Below are positions 26,474-35,068 of a DNA stretch of 64,000 nucleotides, piece by piece. A program made the translations under genes and the position numbers. Under the pieces are notes generated by a model, which was given only the letters and a program-made list of their open reading frames with translations, was not told the DNA's origin and did no database searches. The stretch's first letter is position 1; each line of letters opens with the position of its first letter. The stretch comes from Sphingomonas jejuensis (GTDB lineage Bacteria > Pseudomonadota > Alphaproteobacteria > Sphingomonadales > Sphingomonadaceae), in contig NZ_JAATJE010000001.1 of the NCBI RefSeq assembly GCF_011927695.1, positions 806,001 to 870,000 of the forward strand. Reading direction: 5' to 3'.

Positions 26474-27276
26474 GCGAAGGCGCCCAGGTCTGCCTCGCCG
26501 GTGAAGACATGGGTCGCCGGCCCGCGCATCCGGATGCTGGTTCCCGGCGTCCAGTCGATCTCCAGGTCGCCGCCGGGAAGCGTGACCGTGACCGGCCCGT
26601 TGACCAGGCGGCGGCGCACGGCCGCCACGGCCGCCGCGCACGCACCGGTGCCGCAGGCGCGGGTCAGCCCCGCACCACGCTCCCACACGTCCAGCCGGAT
26701 GGCGGACGAACCGGTGACGCGGGCGACGCCGACGTTGATCCGCTCCGGGAAAAGGGCGTCATGTTCGATGAGCGGGCCGAGCGTCGCCAGGTCGACCTCG
26801 GCGTCCTCGGCCACGAAGAACACGATGTGCGGGTTCCCGACGCTGAGCGCGGTGCCGTGCCCCAGATCGCCCCAGCCGACGGGAACGTCCAGCGTGTCCA
26901 GCGGGTAGGCGAGGGGCACCGCTTCCCAGTGGAAGCGCGGCAGGCCCATGTCGATCTCGATCAGGTCGCCGGCCACGCGCGCGGTGATCCGCCCGCCCGG
27001 CGTGTCGATGGCCGCGCCATCGCCCAGCAGCATGGCCACGCACCGGCTCGCATTGCCGCAGGCTCCCGCCTCGCTGCCGTCCGGGTTCCAGATCCGCATC
27101 GCGGCGTCGGCGCCGTCCGCTGCTTCGATCAGGATCAGCTGGTCGCACCCGATTCCCTGCCGCCGGTCGCAGATGCCCCGCGCGACACCCGCGTCGATGA
27201 CGACCGGCGCCGATCGCGCATCGATCACCACGAAGTCGTTGCCGAGCCCGTGCATCTTGTGGAATGCGAAGCGCAT
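26470..27276 (-). CDS. dapF: Diaminopimelate epimerase
   Basis: Interconverts LL- and meso-diaminopimelate for lysine and peptidoglycan. The 268-aa product starts at the ATG at 27276 (MRFAFHKMHGLGNDFVVID), which is the exact family N-terminus. Both catalytic cysteines are present: C in GACGNASRCV and C in RACGTGACAA. It is the first gene of dapF-mtaB-ftsY. Its ATG overlaps the ATG of the divergent DUF924 gene by two bases (CATG at 27274-27277), so its promoter must lie within that gene unless the neighbour starts later. Confidence 0.96.
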   Translation of the reverse strand: MRFAFHKMHGLGNDFVVIDARSAPVVIDAGVARGICDRRQGIGCDQLILIEAADGADAAMRIWNPDGSEAGACGNASRCVAMLLGDGAAIDTPGGRITARVAGDLIEIDMGLPRFHWEAVPLAYPLDTLDVPVGWGDLGHGTALSVGNPHIVFFVAEDAEVDLATLGPLIEHDALFPERINVGVARVTGSSAIRLDVWERGAGLTRACGTGACAAAVAAVRRRLVNGPVTVTLPGGDLEIDWTPGTSIRMRGPATHVFTGEADLGAFA

Positions 27277-27850
27277 GGCGGACGATCTAGGAAGCGGCGG
27301 CGTGCAAGTCCATGCGGAGGCCGAACGCGTGATCCGCTTCTGGCTGGACGAGGTGCCGGCGGACAAGCGCTTCGCCAAGGATGACGCGCTCGACACGCAG
27401 ATCCGCGACCGGTTCGCCGCGCTGCGCGAGGCGGTGCTGAAGGATCCGGAGCCATGGCGCGCGGACGGCCGCACGACGCTCGCGGCGATCATTCTGCTGG
27501 ATCAGTTCTCCCGCAACCTGTTCCGCGGCGATGCCCGCGCCTTTGCCGCCGATCCGATCGCGATCGGCCTGACGCGGCTGGCGCTGGAACGTGGCTGGGA
27601 CGCGGCGATGAGCGGGGAGGAGCGCCAGTTCCTCTACATGCCGTTCATGCACTCCGAGGACGAGGCCGATCAGCGCCGCGGCGTGCGGCTGTTCGAGCAG
27701 GTCGACAATCCCCAGGCGCTCGACTTCGCCCGGCGTCACCTGGAGCAGATCGAACGGTTCGGCCGCTTTCCCCAGCGCAACGATGCGCTCGGTCGAGACA
27801 CGACGCCCGAGGAAGCCGCGTTCATGGCGCAGCCGGGCGCGACCTTCTAA
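27275..27850 (+). CDS. DUF924 family protein
   Basis: A 191-aa all-helical protein of the DUF924 family (unknown function, TPR-like fold). Signatures are VIRFWLDEVPADKRFAKDDALD, AAIILLDQFSRNLFRGDARAFA, LYMPFMHSEDEADQ and the C-terminal HLEQIERFGRFPQRNDALGR. The ATG at 27275 overlaps the dapF start on the other strand; a GTG at 27302 (VQVHAEAERVIRFW) would still keep the conserved core and leave 25 bp between genes. The stop codon overlaps that of the convergent GGDEF-EAL gene (CTAA at 27847-27850). Confidence 0.88.
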   Translation: MADDLGSGGVQVHAEAERVIRFWLDEVPADKRFAKDDALDTQIRDRFAALREAVLKDPEPWRADGRTTLAAIILLDQFSRNLFRGDARAFAADPIAIGLTRLALERGWDAAMSGEERQFLYMPFMHSEDEADQRRGVRLFEQVDNPQALDFARRHLEQIERFGRFPQRNDALGRDTTPEEAAFMAQPGATF

Positions 27851-29484
27851 CCCGCGCGGCGGCGGGTCGCCTCCGGCTCCTCGTCCGGCTCGGGCGCGCG
27901 GGCGGCGGGCAGCAGATTCTGGTCGGCGAGCAATGCCCGGACCTGCTCCACGCCCATCGGCTTGCCGAAGCGCCAGCCCTGGCCCTTCAGCGCGCCCATG
28001 TCCTTCATGCGCTCCTCGATGACATGGTCCTCGATCCCCTCCGCGGTGATCGGCAGGCCCAGGCTGTCGCCAAGACGCGTGATGGCGTTGACGATGGCGG
28101 CGCTTTCCTGGTTCTCGTTGATCGACGACACGAAGCTGCGGTCGATCTTGATCCGGTCGAACGGCAGCGCGCGCAGGTGAGCGAGGCTGGAATAGCCGGT
28201 GCCGAAGTCGTCCAGCGCGATGCGGATTCCCTGGTTCTTCAGCGACCCGACGATCGACTGGGCAAGGCCCAGATTTTCAAACAGGGCGCTTTCGGTGATC
28301 TCCACCTCCAGCCGGTTGGGCGGGAAGCCTGTCTCGACCAGGAGCTTCACGATCTTCTGCGCCAGCCAGGGATCCTTCAGCTGCGACGGTGAGATGTTGA
28401 CCGACAGGGTCAGCTCGGGCGCCCAGTTGCGAGCCTCGGCAAAGGCCTGCCGCATGATCGACAGCGACAGGTCGCCGATCATGCCGGCTTCCTCGGCGAT
28501 CGGGATGAACATGTCGGGCGACACCAGCCCCAGTTCCGGATGGTTCCAGCGCGCGAGCATCTCGAAGCCATGGATACGGCCGGTCGCCAGATCCACCTGC
28601 TGTTCGTAGAAGGGGACGAACTGGCCGGCGGGGATGCCTTCGCGGATGCCGGTCTCGATCGCGTTGCGGGTCTGCAGCTCGCGCTCCATCGACGGATCGA
28701 ACCAGCTGAAGCGGTTGCGCCCGCGCTGCTTGGACACATACATCGCGATGTCGGCGCGGCGCATCAGCGCATCCACCGTGTCGCTGCGTGCTTCCATCCG
28801 CGCGATGCCGAGCGATGCGGTCAGGTGCAGCTGCACGCCGCCGGCGTCGCAGGGCTCCGACAGGTTGGTGACGATGGCGTCGGCGACCTTGTCGACCAGT
28901 TCCGATTGGCCATCGAACGCGACCATGCAGGCGAACTCGTCGCCGCCCAGGCGGCCGCACACGGTTCCGGCGGGCACCGACGCCTTGATCACGTTGGCGG
29001 CGATCACCAGCGCGGCATCGCCGATCGCATGGCCGTTCAGGTCGTTGACCGTCTTGAAGTTGTCGAGGTCGAGCATCAACAGCGCCACGCCCTGGCCGCG
29101 CTGCGCCGCGCGCGCCACGAACTGCTCGCCATGGTCGGCGAGCGAGCGGCGATTGAGGAAGCCGGTCAACGGGTCGATGGAGGCAAGCTCGTTCGCGCGT
29201 GCCTCCGCGGCCGCGCGCTCGCCCACCTCGCGCTGGAGGTCGGCATAGCGGCGCCAGCCGAACAGGACGAGCGCGATGTTGAGGATCAGCGCCGTGGTCA
29301 GCAGCCGGTCCGCGCCCGCGCCGCCGCCCAGGAGCGACTCCACGGATTTGGCGACCACGGGCGCGCCGGTGCCGGCGAACATGATGATCGCGGCGATGGT
29401 GATGCCGCCGGTGACGAGGTCCACCCGCGCATTGCGGAAGGGCGAGCGCTTGGCCGGCGCGGTTTCAACCTCAACGTTCAACAT
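27847..29484 (-). CDS. Membrane-anchored GGDEF-EAL cyclic-di-GMP enzyme
   Basis: A 545-aa bifunctional c-di-GMP turnover protein. Two N-terminal transmembrane helices (about residues 23-45 and 61-77) flank a short loop, so there is no large periplasmic sensor domain. The diguanylate cyclase domain has an intact GGDEF (180-184) and ASIDPLTGFLNRRSL. I see no RxxD inhibitory site just before GGDEF. The phosphodiesterase domain has GFEMLARW (EML in place of EAL), SVNISPSQL, LEVEITES, LDDFGTGYSSLAHL, IKIDRSFV and TAEGIED, so the metal-binding residues look complete. Both activities are plausible. The ATG at 29484 was chosen because upstream residues are not membrane-like or conserved. Confidence 0.93.
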   Translation of the reverse strand: MLNVEVETAPAKRSPFRNARVDLVTGGITIAAIIMFAGTGAPVVAKSVESLLGGGAGADRLLTTALILNIALVLFGWRRYADLQREVGERAAAEARANELASIDPLTGFLNRRSLADHGEQFVARAAQRGQGVALLMLDLDNFKTVNDLNGHAIGDAALVIAANVIKASVPAGTVCGRLGGDEFACMVAFDGQSELVDKVADAIVTNLSEPCDAGGVQLHLTASLGIARMEARSDTVDALMRRADIAMYVSKQRGRNRFSWFDPSMERELQTRNAIETGIREGIPAGQFVPFYEQQVDLATGRIHGFEMLARWNHPELGLVSPDMFIPIAEEAGMIGDLSLSIMRQAFAEARNWAPELTLSVNISPSQLKDPWLAQKIVKLLVETGFPPNRLEVEITESALFENLGLAQSIVGSLKNQGIRIALDDFGTGYSSLAHLRALPFDRIKIDRSFVSSINENQESAAIVNAITRLGDSLGLPITAEGIEDHVIEERMKDMGALKGQGWRFGKPMGVEQVRALLADQNLLPAARAPEPDEEPEATRRRAG

Positions 29485-29666
29485 CGCGCCAACCGCCCGC
29501 CTGCCTGATACTGGATGGGGCGGGTGTCGCATGGCGTGCGTATACAAGGCGTTAAAGGGCGGCGGTGTCGCCCCTGCTTGCGACGGACGGCGGATGCCGC
29601 TATGGGCTCCGGCGTCGTCCCCATGGGAAGATGCAGTCGACGTCGGGTCCGGGATGGACCTGGCGA

Positions 29667-29701
29667 CGCCGGTCGGCGAGGTTTCGCCCACCGGCGTTTT
29701 T
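29667..29701 (+). terminator. Strong hairpin plus T-run upstream of ffh (attenuator or end of a small RNA)
   Basis: On the plus strand an outer stem CGCCGGT/ACCGGCG and an inner stem GGCGA/TCGCC form a near-perfect hairpin followed at once by TTTTT (29697-29701). It lies 47 nt before the ffh start with no upstream gene on this strand, so it could end a short RNA or attenuate the ffh leader. A possible -35/-10 pair (TTGCGA-17-TATGGG) occurs at about 29579-29607. Confidence 0.55.
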
Positions 29702-29747
29702 GGCGTCGGCCGCATTGTTCCCGGGACAATGGAACGAAGGTGCGGGC

Positions 29748-31238
29748 ATGTTCGAAAGCTTGAGCGAACGACTGGGCGGCGTGTTCGACCGCCTGCGCGG
29801 CCGCGGCGCGCTTTCGGAGGCGGACGTGCGCGCGGCCATGCGGGAGGTGCGGATCGCGCTTCTCGAAGCCGATGTCGCGCTGCCAGTTGTGCGCGATTTC
29901 GTCGACAAGGTGGCCGAGCGTGCGGTGGGTGCGGAGGTGCTCCGCTCGATCACGCCGGGGCAGCAGGTCGTCAAGATCGTCCACGACGCGCTCGTGGAGA
30001 TGCTCGGCGCGGACCAGTCGCAGCTTGAGCTGGGCGTTACGCCGCCGGCGGTGGTGATGATGGTCGGCCTGCAGGGCAGCGGCAAGACCACCAGCACCGC
30101 CAAGATCGCGCGCCGCCTGGCGGAGCGTGAGCGCAAGAAGGTGCTGATGGCGTCCCTGGACGTCCAGCGCCCGGCCGCGCAGCAGCAGCTGGCCGTGCTC
30201 GGCGAGCAGGTGAAGGTCGCGACCCTGCCGATCGTTCCCGGCCAGCAGCCGGTGGAGATCGCGCGCCGCGCCATGCAGGCGGCAAAGCTCCAGGGCTTCG
30301 ACGTGCTGATGCTCGACACCGCCGGTCGTCTCCACGTCGATCAGGCGCTGATGGACGAGATGAAGGCGGTGGCGGACACCGCCACGCCGGACGAGATCCT
30401 GCTGGTGGTCGACAGCCTGACCGGCCAGGACGCGGTCAACGTCGCCAAGAACTTCAGCGATCAGGTGCCGCTGACCGGCGTGGTGCTGACCCGCATGGAC
30501 GGCGACGCGCGCGGCGGTGCGGCGCTGTCGATGCGCGCGGTGACCGGCCGACCGATCAAATTCGCCGGCGTGGGCGAGAAGCTCGACCAGCTCGAAGCCT
30601 TCCATCCGGAACGCGTCGCCGGCCGCATCCTCGGCATGGGCGACGTCGTCAGCCTGGTCGAGCGCGCGGCCGAGACGATCAAGCAGGACGAGGCGGAAAA
30701 GCTCGCCGCCAAGATGGCGAAGGGCCAGTTCGACCTGAACGACCTGCGCGCCCAGCTTGAGCAGATGCGCCGCATGGGCGGGCTCGGCGCGCTGGCCGGC
30801 ATGATCCCGGGCCTCAAGAAGGCGCAGGCCGCGGCCGCAGGTGCCACCGACGACAAGATGCTGATCCGCATGGACGCGATCATCTCGTCGATGACGGCCA
30901 AGGAGCGCGCCAAGCCCGAGATCGTCAACGCCAAGCGCAAGATCCGCGTCGCCAAGGGCAGCGGCACTACGGTGCAGGAGGTCAACAAGCTCCTGAAGAT
31001 GCACCAGGAGATGGCCGGCGCCATGAAGAAGCTGAAGAAGATGGGCGGGCTGAAAGGCCTGGCCGCGATGTTCGGCAAGGGCGGCGGCGGCATGGGTGGC
31101 CTTGGCGGCCTGCTCGGCGGCGGCGGTGGTGGCGCGGGCGGCATGGGCGGGGCGGGCGGTCTCGGCGGCCTGCCCGGGTTGCCCGGCGCCGGTGCCGGCG
31201 GCCTCCCGCCCGGCTTCGACAAGTTCCTGAAGAAATAA
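29748..31238 (+). CDS. ffh: Signal recognition particle protein Ffh
   Basis: SRP54 GTPase that binds signal sequences and SRP RNA and docks with FtsY. The 496-aa product starts at the ATG at 29748 ([18 protein letters not shown]) behind GAACGAAGG. NG-domain motifs are [30 protein letters not shown] and [14 protein letters not shown]. The methionine-rich M domain follows ([19 protein letters not shown]...MDAIISSMT). The last about 60 residues are an extreme Gly/Met/Leu low-complexity tail. rpsP begins 32 nt later, so ffh heads the rpsP-rimM group. No recognisable SRP RNA gene lies next to it. Confidence 0.96.
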   Translation: MFESLSERLGGVFDRLRGRGALSEADVRAAMREVRIALLEADVALPVVRDFVDKVAERAVGAEVLRSITPGQQVVKIVHDALVEMLGADQSQLELGVTPPAVVMMVGLQGSGKTTSTAKIARRLAERERKKVLMASLDVQRPAAQQQLAVLGEQVKVATLPIVPGQQPVEIARRAMQAAKLQGFDVLMLDTAGRLHVDQALMDEMKAVADTATPDEILLVVDSLTGQDAVNVAKNFSDQVPLTGVVLTRMDGDARGGAALSMRAVTGRPIKFAGVGEKLDQLEAFHPERVAGRILGMGDVVSLVERAAETIKQDEAEKLAAKMAKGQFDLNDLRAQLEQMRRMGGLGALAGMIPGLKKAQAAAAGATDDKMLIRMDAIISSMTAKERAKPEIVNAKRKIRVAKGSGTTVQEVNKLLKMHQEMAGAMKKLKKMGGLKGLAAMFGKGGGGMGGLGGLLGGGGGGAGGMGGAGGLGGLPGLPGAGAGGLPPGFDKFLKK

Positions 31239-31270
31239 GCTCAACGATCAACTGCAAGGATAAGCGAACA

Positions 31271-31666
31271 ATGGCACTTTCCATCCGGCTGTCGCGTGGC
31301 GGCTCCAAGAAGCGTCCCTATTACCGCATCGTGGTGGCGGACTCGCGCTCCCCGCGCGACGGCCGCTTCATCGAGCGGCTGGGCAGCTACAACCCGCTGC
31401 TCGGCAAGGAAGACGAGAAGCGCGTGGTGCTCGATGCCGAGCGTGCGAAGCACTGGCTGTCGAACGGCGCGCAGCCGACCGACCGCGTCGCCCGCTTCCT
31501 GGATGCGGCCGGCGTGAAGGAGCGTGCCCAGCGCAACAACCCGAAGAAGGCCGAGCCGGGCGAGAAGGCCAAGGAGCGCGCCGAGGAGCGTGCCGCCAAG
31601 GCCGCCGAGGCAGCCGAGGCAGCCAACGCCCCGGCCGAGACGCCGGCCGAGACGGCTGACGCCTGA
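31271..31666 (+). CDS. rpsP: 30S ribosomal protein S16
   Basis: Small-subunit assembly protein. The conserved core occupies residues 1-80 ([48 protein letters not shown]). A low-complexity Ala/Glu/Lys/Pro tail of about 45 residues brings the total to 131 aa, longer than the 80-90 aa enterobacterial form but usual in sphingomonads. A ribosome site (AAGGA) precedes the ATG. It stands between ffh and a small acidic ORF/rimM. Confidence 0.96.
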   Translation: MALSIRLSRGGSKKRPYYRIVVADSRSPRDGRFIERLGSYNPLLGKEDEKRVVLDAERAKHWLSNGAQPTDRVARFLDAAGVKERAQRNNPKKAEPGEKAKERAEERAAKAAEAAEAANAPAETPAETADA

Positions 31667-31731
31667 CACCCGTCGGGCACCTGCTGACGGCCGGCGCGTT
31701 GGACAACGCGTCACCGTCACAGGAGCCGAAC

Positions 31732-31887
31732 ATGAGCGACCAGAAGAAGCCCGCACCAGGCAGCCCGGACGATGAGCGCAAGCAGCGAGCCGCCGACCAA
31801 GACTATACCGGCGGGCAGTCGGCGACCAAGCCGGCCGAAGGCGGCGACGAAGCCCCCGAAGGCGACGACGGTTCGCCCGTCGGCTGA
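31732..31887 (+). CDS. Small acidic protein overlapping the rimM 5' region
   Basis: A 51-aa ORF with an excellent ribosome site (AGGAG, 7 nt spacing) and an ATG at 31732. The product is hydrophilic, acidic and disordered-looking (MSDQKKPAPGSPDDERKQRA..., then GGDEAPEGDDGSPVG). It occupies the usual rpsP-rimM junction and overlaps the only ATG-started form of rimM by 116 nt in another frame. It may be a real small protein, or a leader whose translation brings ribosomes to rimM. I do not recognise a family. Confidence 0.5.
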   Translation: MSDQKKPAPGSPDDERKQRAADQDYTGGQSATKPAEGGDEAPEGDDGSPVG

Positions 31888-32377
31888 GGTCCCGCCGTCC
31901 GCGCGCGCCATCGTGCTCGCGGCGGTCGCGGGTGCCCATGGGGTTTCGGGCGAGATCAAGGTGAAGCTGTTCACCGACGATCTCGCCCGCTTCGCTGCCG
32001 TCGACATCGGCGGCACGCCGCATCGGCTGACCGGCGTCCGCCCCGGCGGCAAGACCGCCGTTGTGCGGGTGGCGGGCGTCTCCACCCGCGATGCGGCGGA
32101 GGCACTGCGCGGCTTGACGCTGACCGTGGACCGGGCGGCGCTGCCGCCGCTGGAGCCCGGCGAATATTATCATGCCGACCTGATCGGCCTGCCTGCCGCC
32201 ACCGACGGCGGTGAGCCGCTGGGCCATGTCGTCGCCGTCGACAATTTCGGGGCAGGCGACGTCATCGAGATCGAGCGGCCCACGGGCAAGCGCTTCATGG
32301 TGCCGATGATGCCCGACGCCGTCCCCGAATGGTCGGCGGAACGGCTGGTCGTCGCCGCCCCCTTCGCGGCGGACTAG
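31772..32377 (+). CDS. rimM: 16S rRNA processing protein RimM
   Basis: Assembly factor for the 30S head that binds S19. The conserved part begins at VLAAVAGAHGVSGEIKVKLF. The PRC-barrel domain follows, with PGEYYHADLIGL and the closing GKRFMVPMMPDAVP. The start is uncertain. The ATG at 31772 gives 201 aa with a 45-residue Pro/Lys/Ser-rich extension overlapping the small acidic ORF. A GTG at 31913 falls one or two residues into the first conserved strand. I list the ATG form, but the true start may lie near 31890-31913. The stop overlaps that of the convergent MFS gene (CTAG at 32374-32377). Confidence 0.85.
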   Translation: MSASSEPPTKTIPAGSRRPSRPKAATKPPKATTVRPSAEVPPSARAIVLAAVAGAHGVSGEIKVKLFTDDLARFAAVDIGGTPHRLTGVRPGGKTAVVRVAGVSTRDAAEALRGLTLTVDRAALPPLEPGEYYHADLIGLPAATDGGEPLGHVVAVDNFGAGDVIEIERPTGKRFMVPMMPDAVPEWSAERLVVAAPFAAD

Positions 32378-33726
32378 GCGGTCAGCCGCGCATCGGCCCG
32401 GTCGAGGTCCACCAAGGAGCTATTCTTGGTCTCCCGCATCACCAGCGCCGACCCCAGGCTCACCGCACCTGCCGCAAGGATATAGACCGCGATCGGCGTC
32501 CAGCTGTCATAGCCGCGCAGCAGCGCCGTGCCGACCAGCGGCGCCCAGCTGCCTGCCACGATCGCCGTCACCTGGTAGCCGAGCGAGACACCCGAATAGC
32601 GCATCCGTGTCGGGAACATCTCGGTCATGATCGCGGGCTGCGCCGCGTACATCAGCGCGTGGACGCTCAACCCCAGGACGATCGCGGCCAGGATCGCGCC
32701 CGTTGCGCCGGTATCGAACAGCGGAAAGGCGACAAAAGGCCAGATCATCGCGCCGGCCGCCCCCATCAAGTACACCGGCCGCCGACCGATCCGGTCCGCC
32801 CAGCCGCCCGCGAGTGGGATCGCCAGCACCTGTACGATGTTGGCGACGAACAGCAGCGACAGGATCCGCGTCGTGTCGATGTCGCGGTGGTCCAGGTAGG
32901 TGATCGAGAAGGTGACGACCATGTAGTAGAGGATGTTCTCGCCGAACCGCAGGCCCATTGCCGTGAACACGCCGCGCGGGTATCGCCGGAACACCTCCAC
33001 CAGGCCATAGCCTTCGTCCGCACGGTGCTCGGCCGCCGCGCGCGCCGCCTTGAAGATGGGTGAATCGCTCACCTGTGTGCGGATGTAGTAGCCGATGCCG
33101 ACGATCACGACCGACAGCCAGAACCCGACTCGCCAGCCCCAGGCCAGGAAGTCCGCTTCGCTCAGCGTCGCCGACAGCACCAGCAGCACGACGGTCGCCA
33201 GGAGGTTGCCGATCGGCACGCCCGCCTGCGGAAAGCTTCCCCAGAAGCCGCGGCTGCGGTTGGGGCTGTGTTCCGTCACCAGCAGCACGGCGCCGCCCCA
33301 TTCGCCGCCGAGCGCGAAGCCCTGGAGGAAGCGCAGCAGCACCAGCAGCGCGGGCGCCCAGTACCCGATGGTGGCGAAGGTCGGCAAACATCCCATCAGG
33401 AAGGTCGACAGCCCGATCAGCACCAGGCTGAACTGGAGCAGCGACTTGCGGCCGACCTTGTCGCCGATATGGCCGAAGATGATGCCGCCCAGCGGGCGCG
33501 CAATGAAGCCGACGGCATAGGTCGCAAAGGCCGCGATGATGCCGTCCAGCTCGTTTCCGGTGGCGGGGAAGAACAGCCGGCCGAAGACCAGCGTGGCCGC
33601 CGTGCCGTACAGGAAGAACTCGTACCATTCGACCACGGTGCCGGCCATCGATGCGCCGACGACGCGCCGTAGGTAGCTGGTGTCGCCGCCCTGTTCCTGC
33701 TCCTCCGCGCGCCGCGCCTCGTTCAT
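32374..33726 (-). CDS. MFS transporter, metabolite:H+ symporter type
   Basis: A 450-aa protein with 12 transmembrane helices, of the ProP/ShiA/KgtP-like MHS branch of the major facilitator superfamily. Signatures are VVGASMAGTVVEWYEFFLYG in helix 1, the loop 2-3 motif GHIGDKVGRKSLL, RFLQGFALGGEWGGAVLLV and the second-half motif GWADRIGRRPVYLMG. The branch usually imports dicarboxylates, amino acids, betaine or aromatic acids with protons. The substrate cannot be told here. I start it at the ATG at 33726. It lies inverted between rimM and trmD and precedes no catabolic gene cluster. Confidence 0.88.
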   Translation of the reverse strand: MNEARRAEEQEQGGDTSYLRRVVGASMAGTVVEWYEFFLYGTAATLVFGRLFFPATGNELDGIIAAFATYAVGFIARPLGGIIFGHIGDKVGRKSLLQFSLVLIGLSTFLMGCLPTFATIGYWAPALLVLLRFLQGFALGGEWGGAVLLVTEHSPNRSRGFWGSFPQAGVPIGNLLATVVLLVLSATLSEADFLAWGWRVGFWLSVVIVGIGYYIRTQVSDSPIFKAARAAAEHRADEGYGLVEVFRRYPRGVFTAMGLRFGENILYYMVVTFSITYLDHRDIDTTRILSLLFVANIVQVLAIPLAGGWADRIGRRPVYLMGAAGAMIWPFVAFPLFDTGATGAILAAIVLGLSVHALMYAAQPAIMTEMFPTRMRYSGVSLGYQVTAIVAGSWAPLVGTALLRGYDSWTPIAVYILAAGAVSLGSALVMRETKNSSLVDLDRADARLTA

Positions 33727-33786
33727 GCCGCTCCCCTCCGTGCCGATCCTCCGGCTATGGGGCCCGCGGGCCACCAAGGGAAGCAT

Positions 33787-34692
33787 TCAGCGGCGAAGTG
33801 GGCGTTCCTCCGAAAGCCGGTTGCGGATGGTGGTCGCCGCCACCGCCGCCTGACCCATGGCGCTGGCGATCTGGTCGAGGCCGTAGACGACGTCACCGGC
33901 GGCGAACAGGTTGGGGACGCTGGTTTCCTGATGGTCGCTCACTTCCATGCAGCCGTCCTCGCTGGCGACCGCACCCGCCGCGATCGCGAGCGTCGACCGG
34001 ATGGTCGAGCCAAGTGCGGGATAGATGCTGTCGAACGCAAGTGACATGTCGCCGGTCGGCGCCACGATGCGATCACCGTCGATGACCAGCGGCGCGCCTC
34101 GCCCGTCGGCAACGGCGATGCCGGCGGCGGCAAGGGCCGCGCGCTCGTTGTCGCTCAGGCGGTGTCCATCGGCCGGCGGCAGCAGGGTCAGGTCGGCGGT
34201 GAAGCCGCGCAGGAACATCGCTTCCTTCACCCCGCGTTCGCCCGTCCCGAACACGCCGACGCGCTTGTCCGTCACCTCGAAGCCATCGCACACCGGGCAA
34301 TAGCGCAGCAGGTGGCGGGCCAGCGCCTCGTCATGCCGGCCGTCGGCCACATCGGGCTGGTGGTTGACCACACCCGTCGCCAGCAGCACGGCGCGCGCCG
34401 CAACGGTCATTCCCGCAACTCCGGCGCTGAATCCCTCGTCACCGACCGACAGCGACGTCACCTCGGCATCCTCCACCTGGACGCCATAACGCGTGGCATG
34501 GTCGCGCATCCGCTGCCGCAGCTCGCGGCCGGCGATCCCATCGGCATAGCCAGCGACATTGTTGGTCCGCGGGATCCAGTCGATGCGGGCGTCGCCGCTG
34601 TCGAACAGCCGGACCTTCAGATGGAACCGGGCGAGGTAGAGCGCAGCGGTCAAGCCGGCCGGGCCGCCCCCGATGACGATGCAGTCTTCCAC
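33787..34692 (-). CDS. Thioredoxin-reductase-like FAD-dependent oxidoreductase
   Basis: A 301-aa flavoprotein with a GTG start (EDCIVIGGGPAGLTAALYLAR, the FAD dinucleotide fold). A redox pair CPVC (residues 132-135) stands where thioredoxin reductase has CATC. The second nucleotide fold reads GVFGTGERG, weaker than the usual GGGDSA. The C-terminal FAD motif VPNLFAAGDVVYGLDQIA is intact. It belongs to the TrxB-like group that includes ferredoxin/flavodoxin-type and dithiol oxidases. Electron donor and partner are unknown. It lies upstream of the MFS gene on the same strand with a 60-nt gap, so the two may be co-transcribed. Confidence 0.82.
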   Translation of the reverse strand: MEDCIVIGGGPAGLTAALYLARFHLKVRLFDSGDARIDWIPRTNNVAGYADGIAGRELRQRMRDHATRYGVQVEDAEVTSLSVGDEGFSAGVAGMTVAARAVLLATGVVNHQPDVADGRHDEALARHLLRYCPVCDGFEVTDKRVGVFGTGERGVKEAMFLRGFTADLTLLPPADGHRLSDNERAALAAAGIAVADGRGAPLVIDGDRIVAPTGDMSLAFDSIYPALGSTIRSTLAIAAGAVASEDGCMEVSDHQETSVPNLFAAGDVVYGLDQIASAMGQAAVAATTIRNRLSEERPLRR

Positions 34693-34765
34693 CGTTTCGC
34701 TTCCCCTTCTGCTTCACTGGCGCTGTGGAACCGGTGCCGGTAACGAGCAACCCGGGAGAAGGCTC

Positions 34766-35068
34766 ATGCTCATGTTAGCCTGGTTGATCAGTGTTATCGT
34801 GGTGGCGGCCGCCACCTGGGGCGTGACCGGGCCGCTGCTGCGCTGGCAGGTCGGATCGCGGATCGGGGCCAGCACGACGGTGCCGGCCCTGCTGACATGG
34901 CTGGTTCTGATCATCACCTATGTCGACTGGAACGCGACCGCGCCCGATGCGCGCGGCTGGCAGCTGGTGATTGTCCTGTTCAGCTTCATCATCAGCCTCG
35001 TCGCCACGCTCCCGGCGCTGTGCGTCGCCTGGATGATCGAGGGTCGCTGGGGACATGCCGCGCCATGA
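34766..35068 (+). CDS. Small three-helix membrane protein coupled to trmD
   Basis: A 100-aa hydrophobic protein from the ATG at 34766 behind a GGGAGAAGG ribosome site. Three transmembrane segments are visible (about residues 2-22, 33-50 and 66-92). No polar motif suggests a function and I do not recognise a family. The stop overlaps the trmD ATG by 4 nt, so it is translated with trmD-rplS and probably carries their promoter upstream (34693-34765). Confidence 0.65.
   Translation: MLMLAWLISVIVVAAATWGVTGPLLRWQVGSRIGASTTVPALLTWLVLIITYVDWNATAPDARGWQLVIVLFSFIISLVATLPALCVAWMIEGRWGHAAP

Noticed and set aside
29485-29747. SRP RNA gene next to ffh.
   Set aside because: I looked for the conserved GGAAGCAGCC-type apical loop and found none. 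The only structure is a terminator-like hairpin, so I list a generic small-RNA or attenuator possibility instead.
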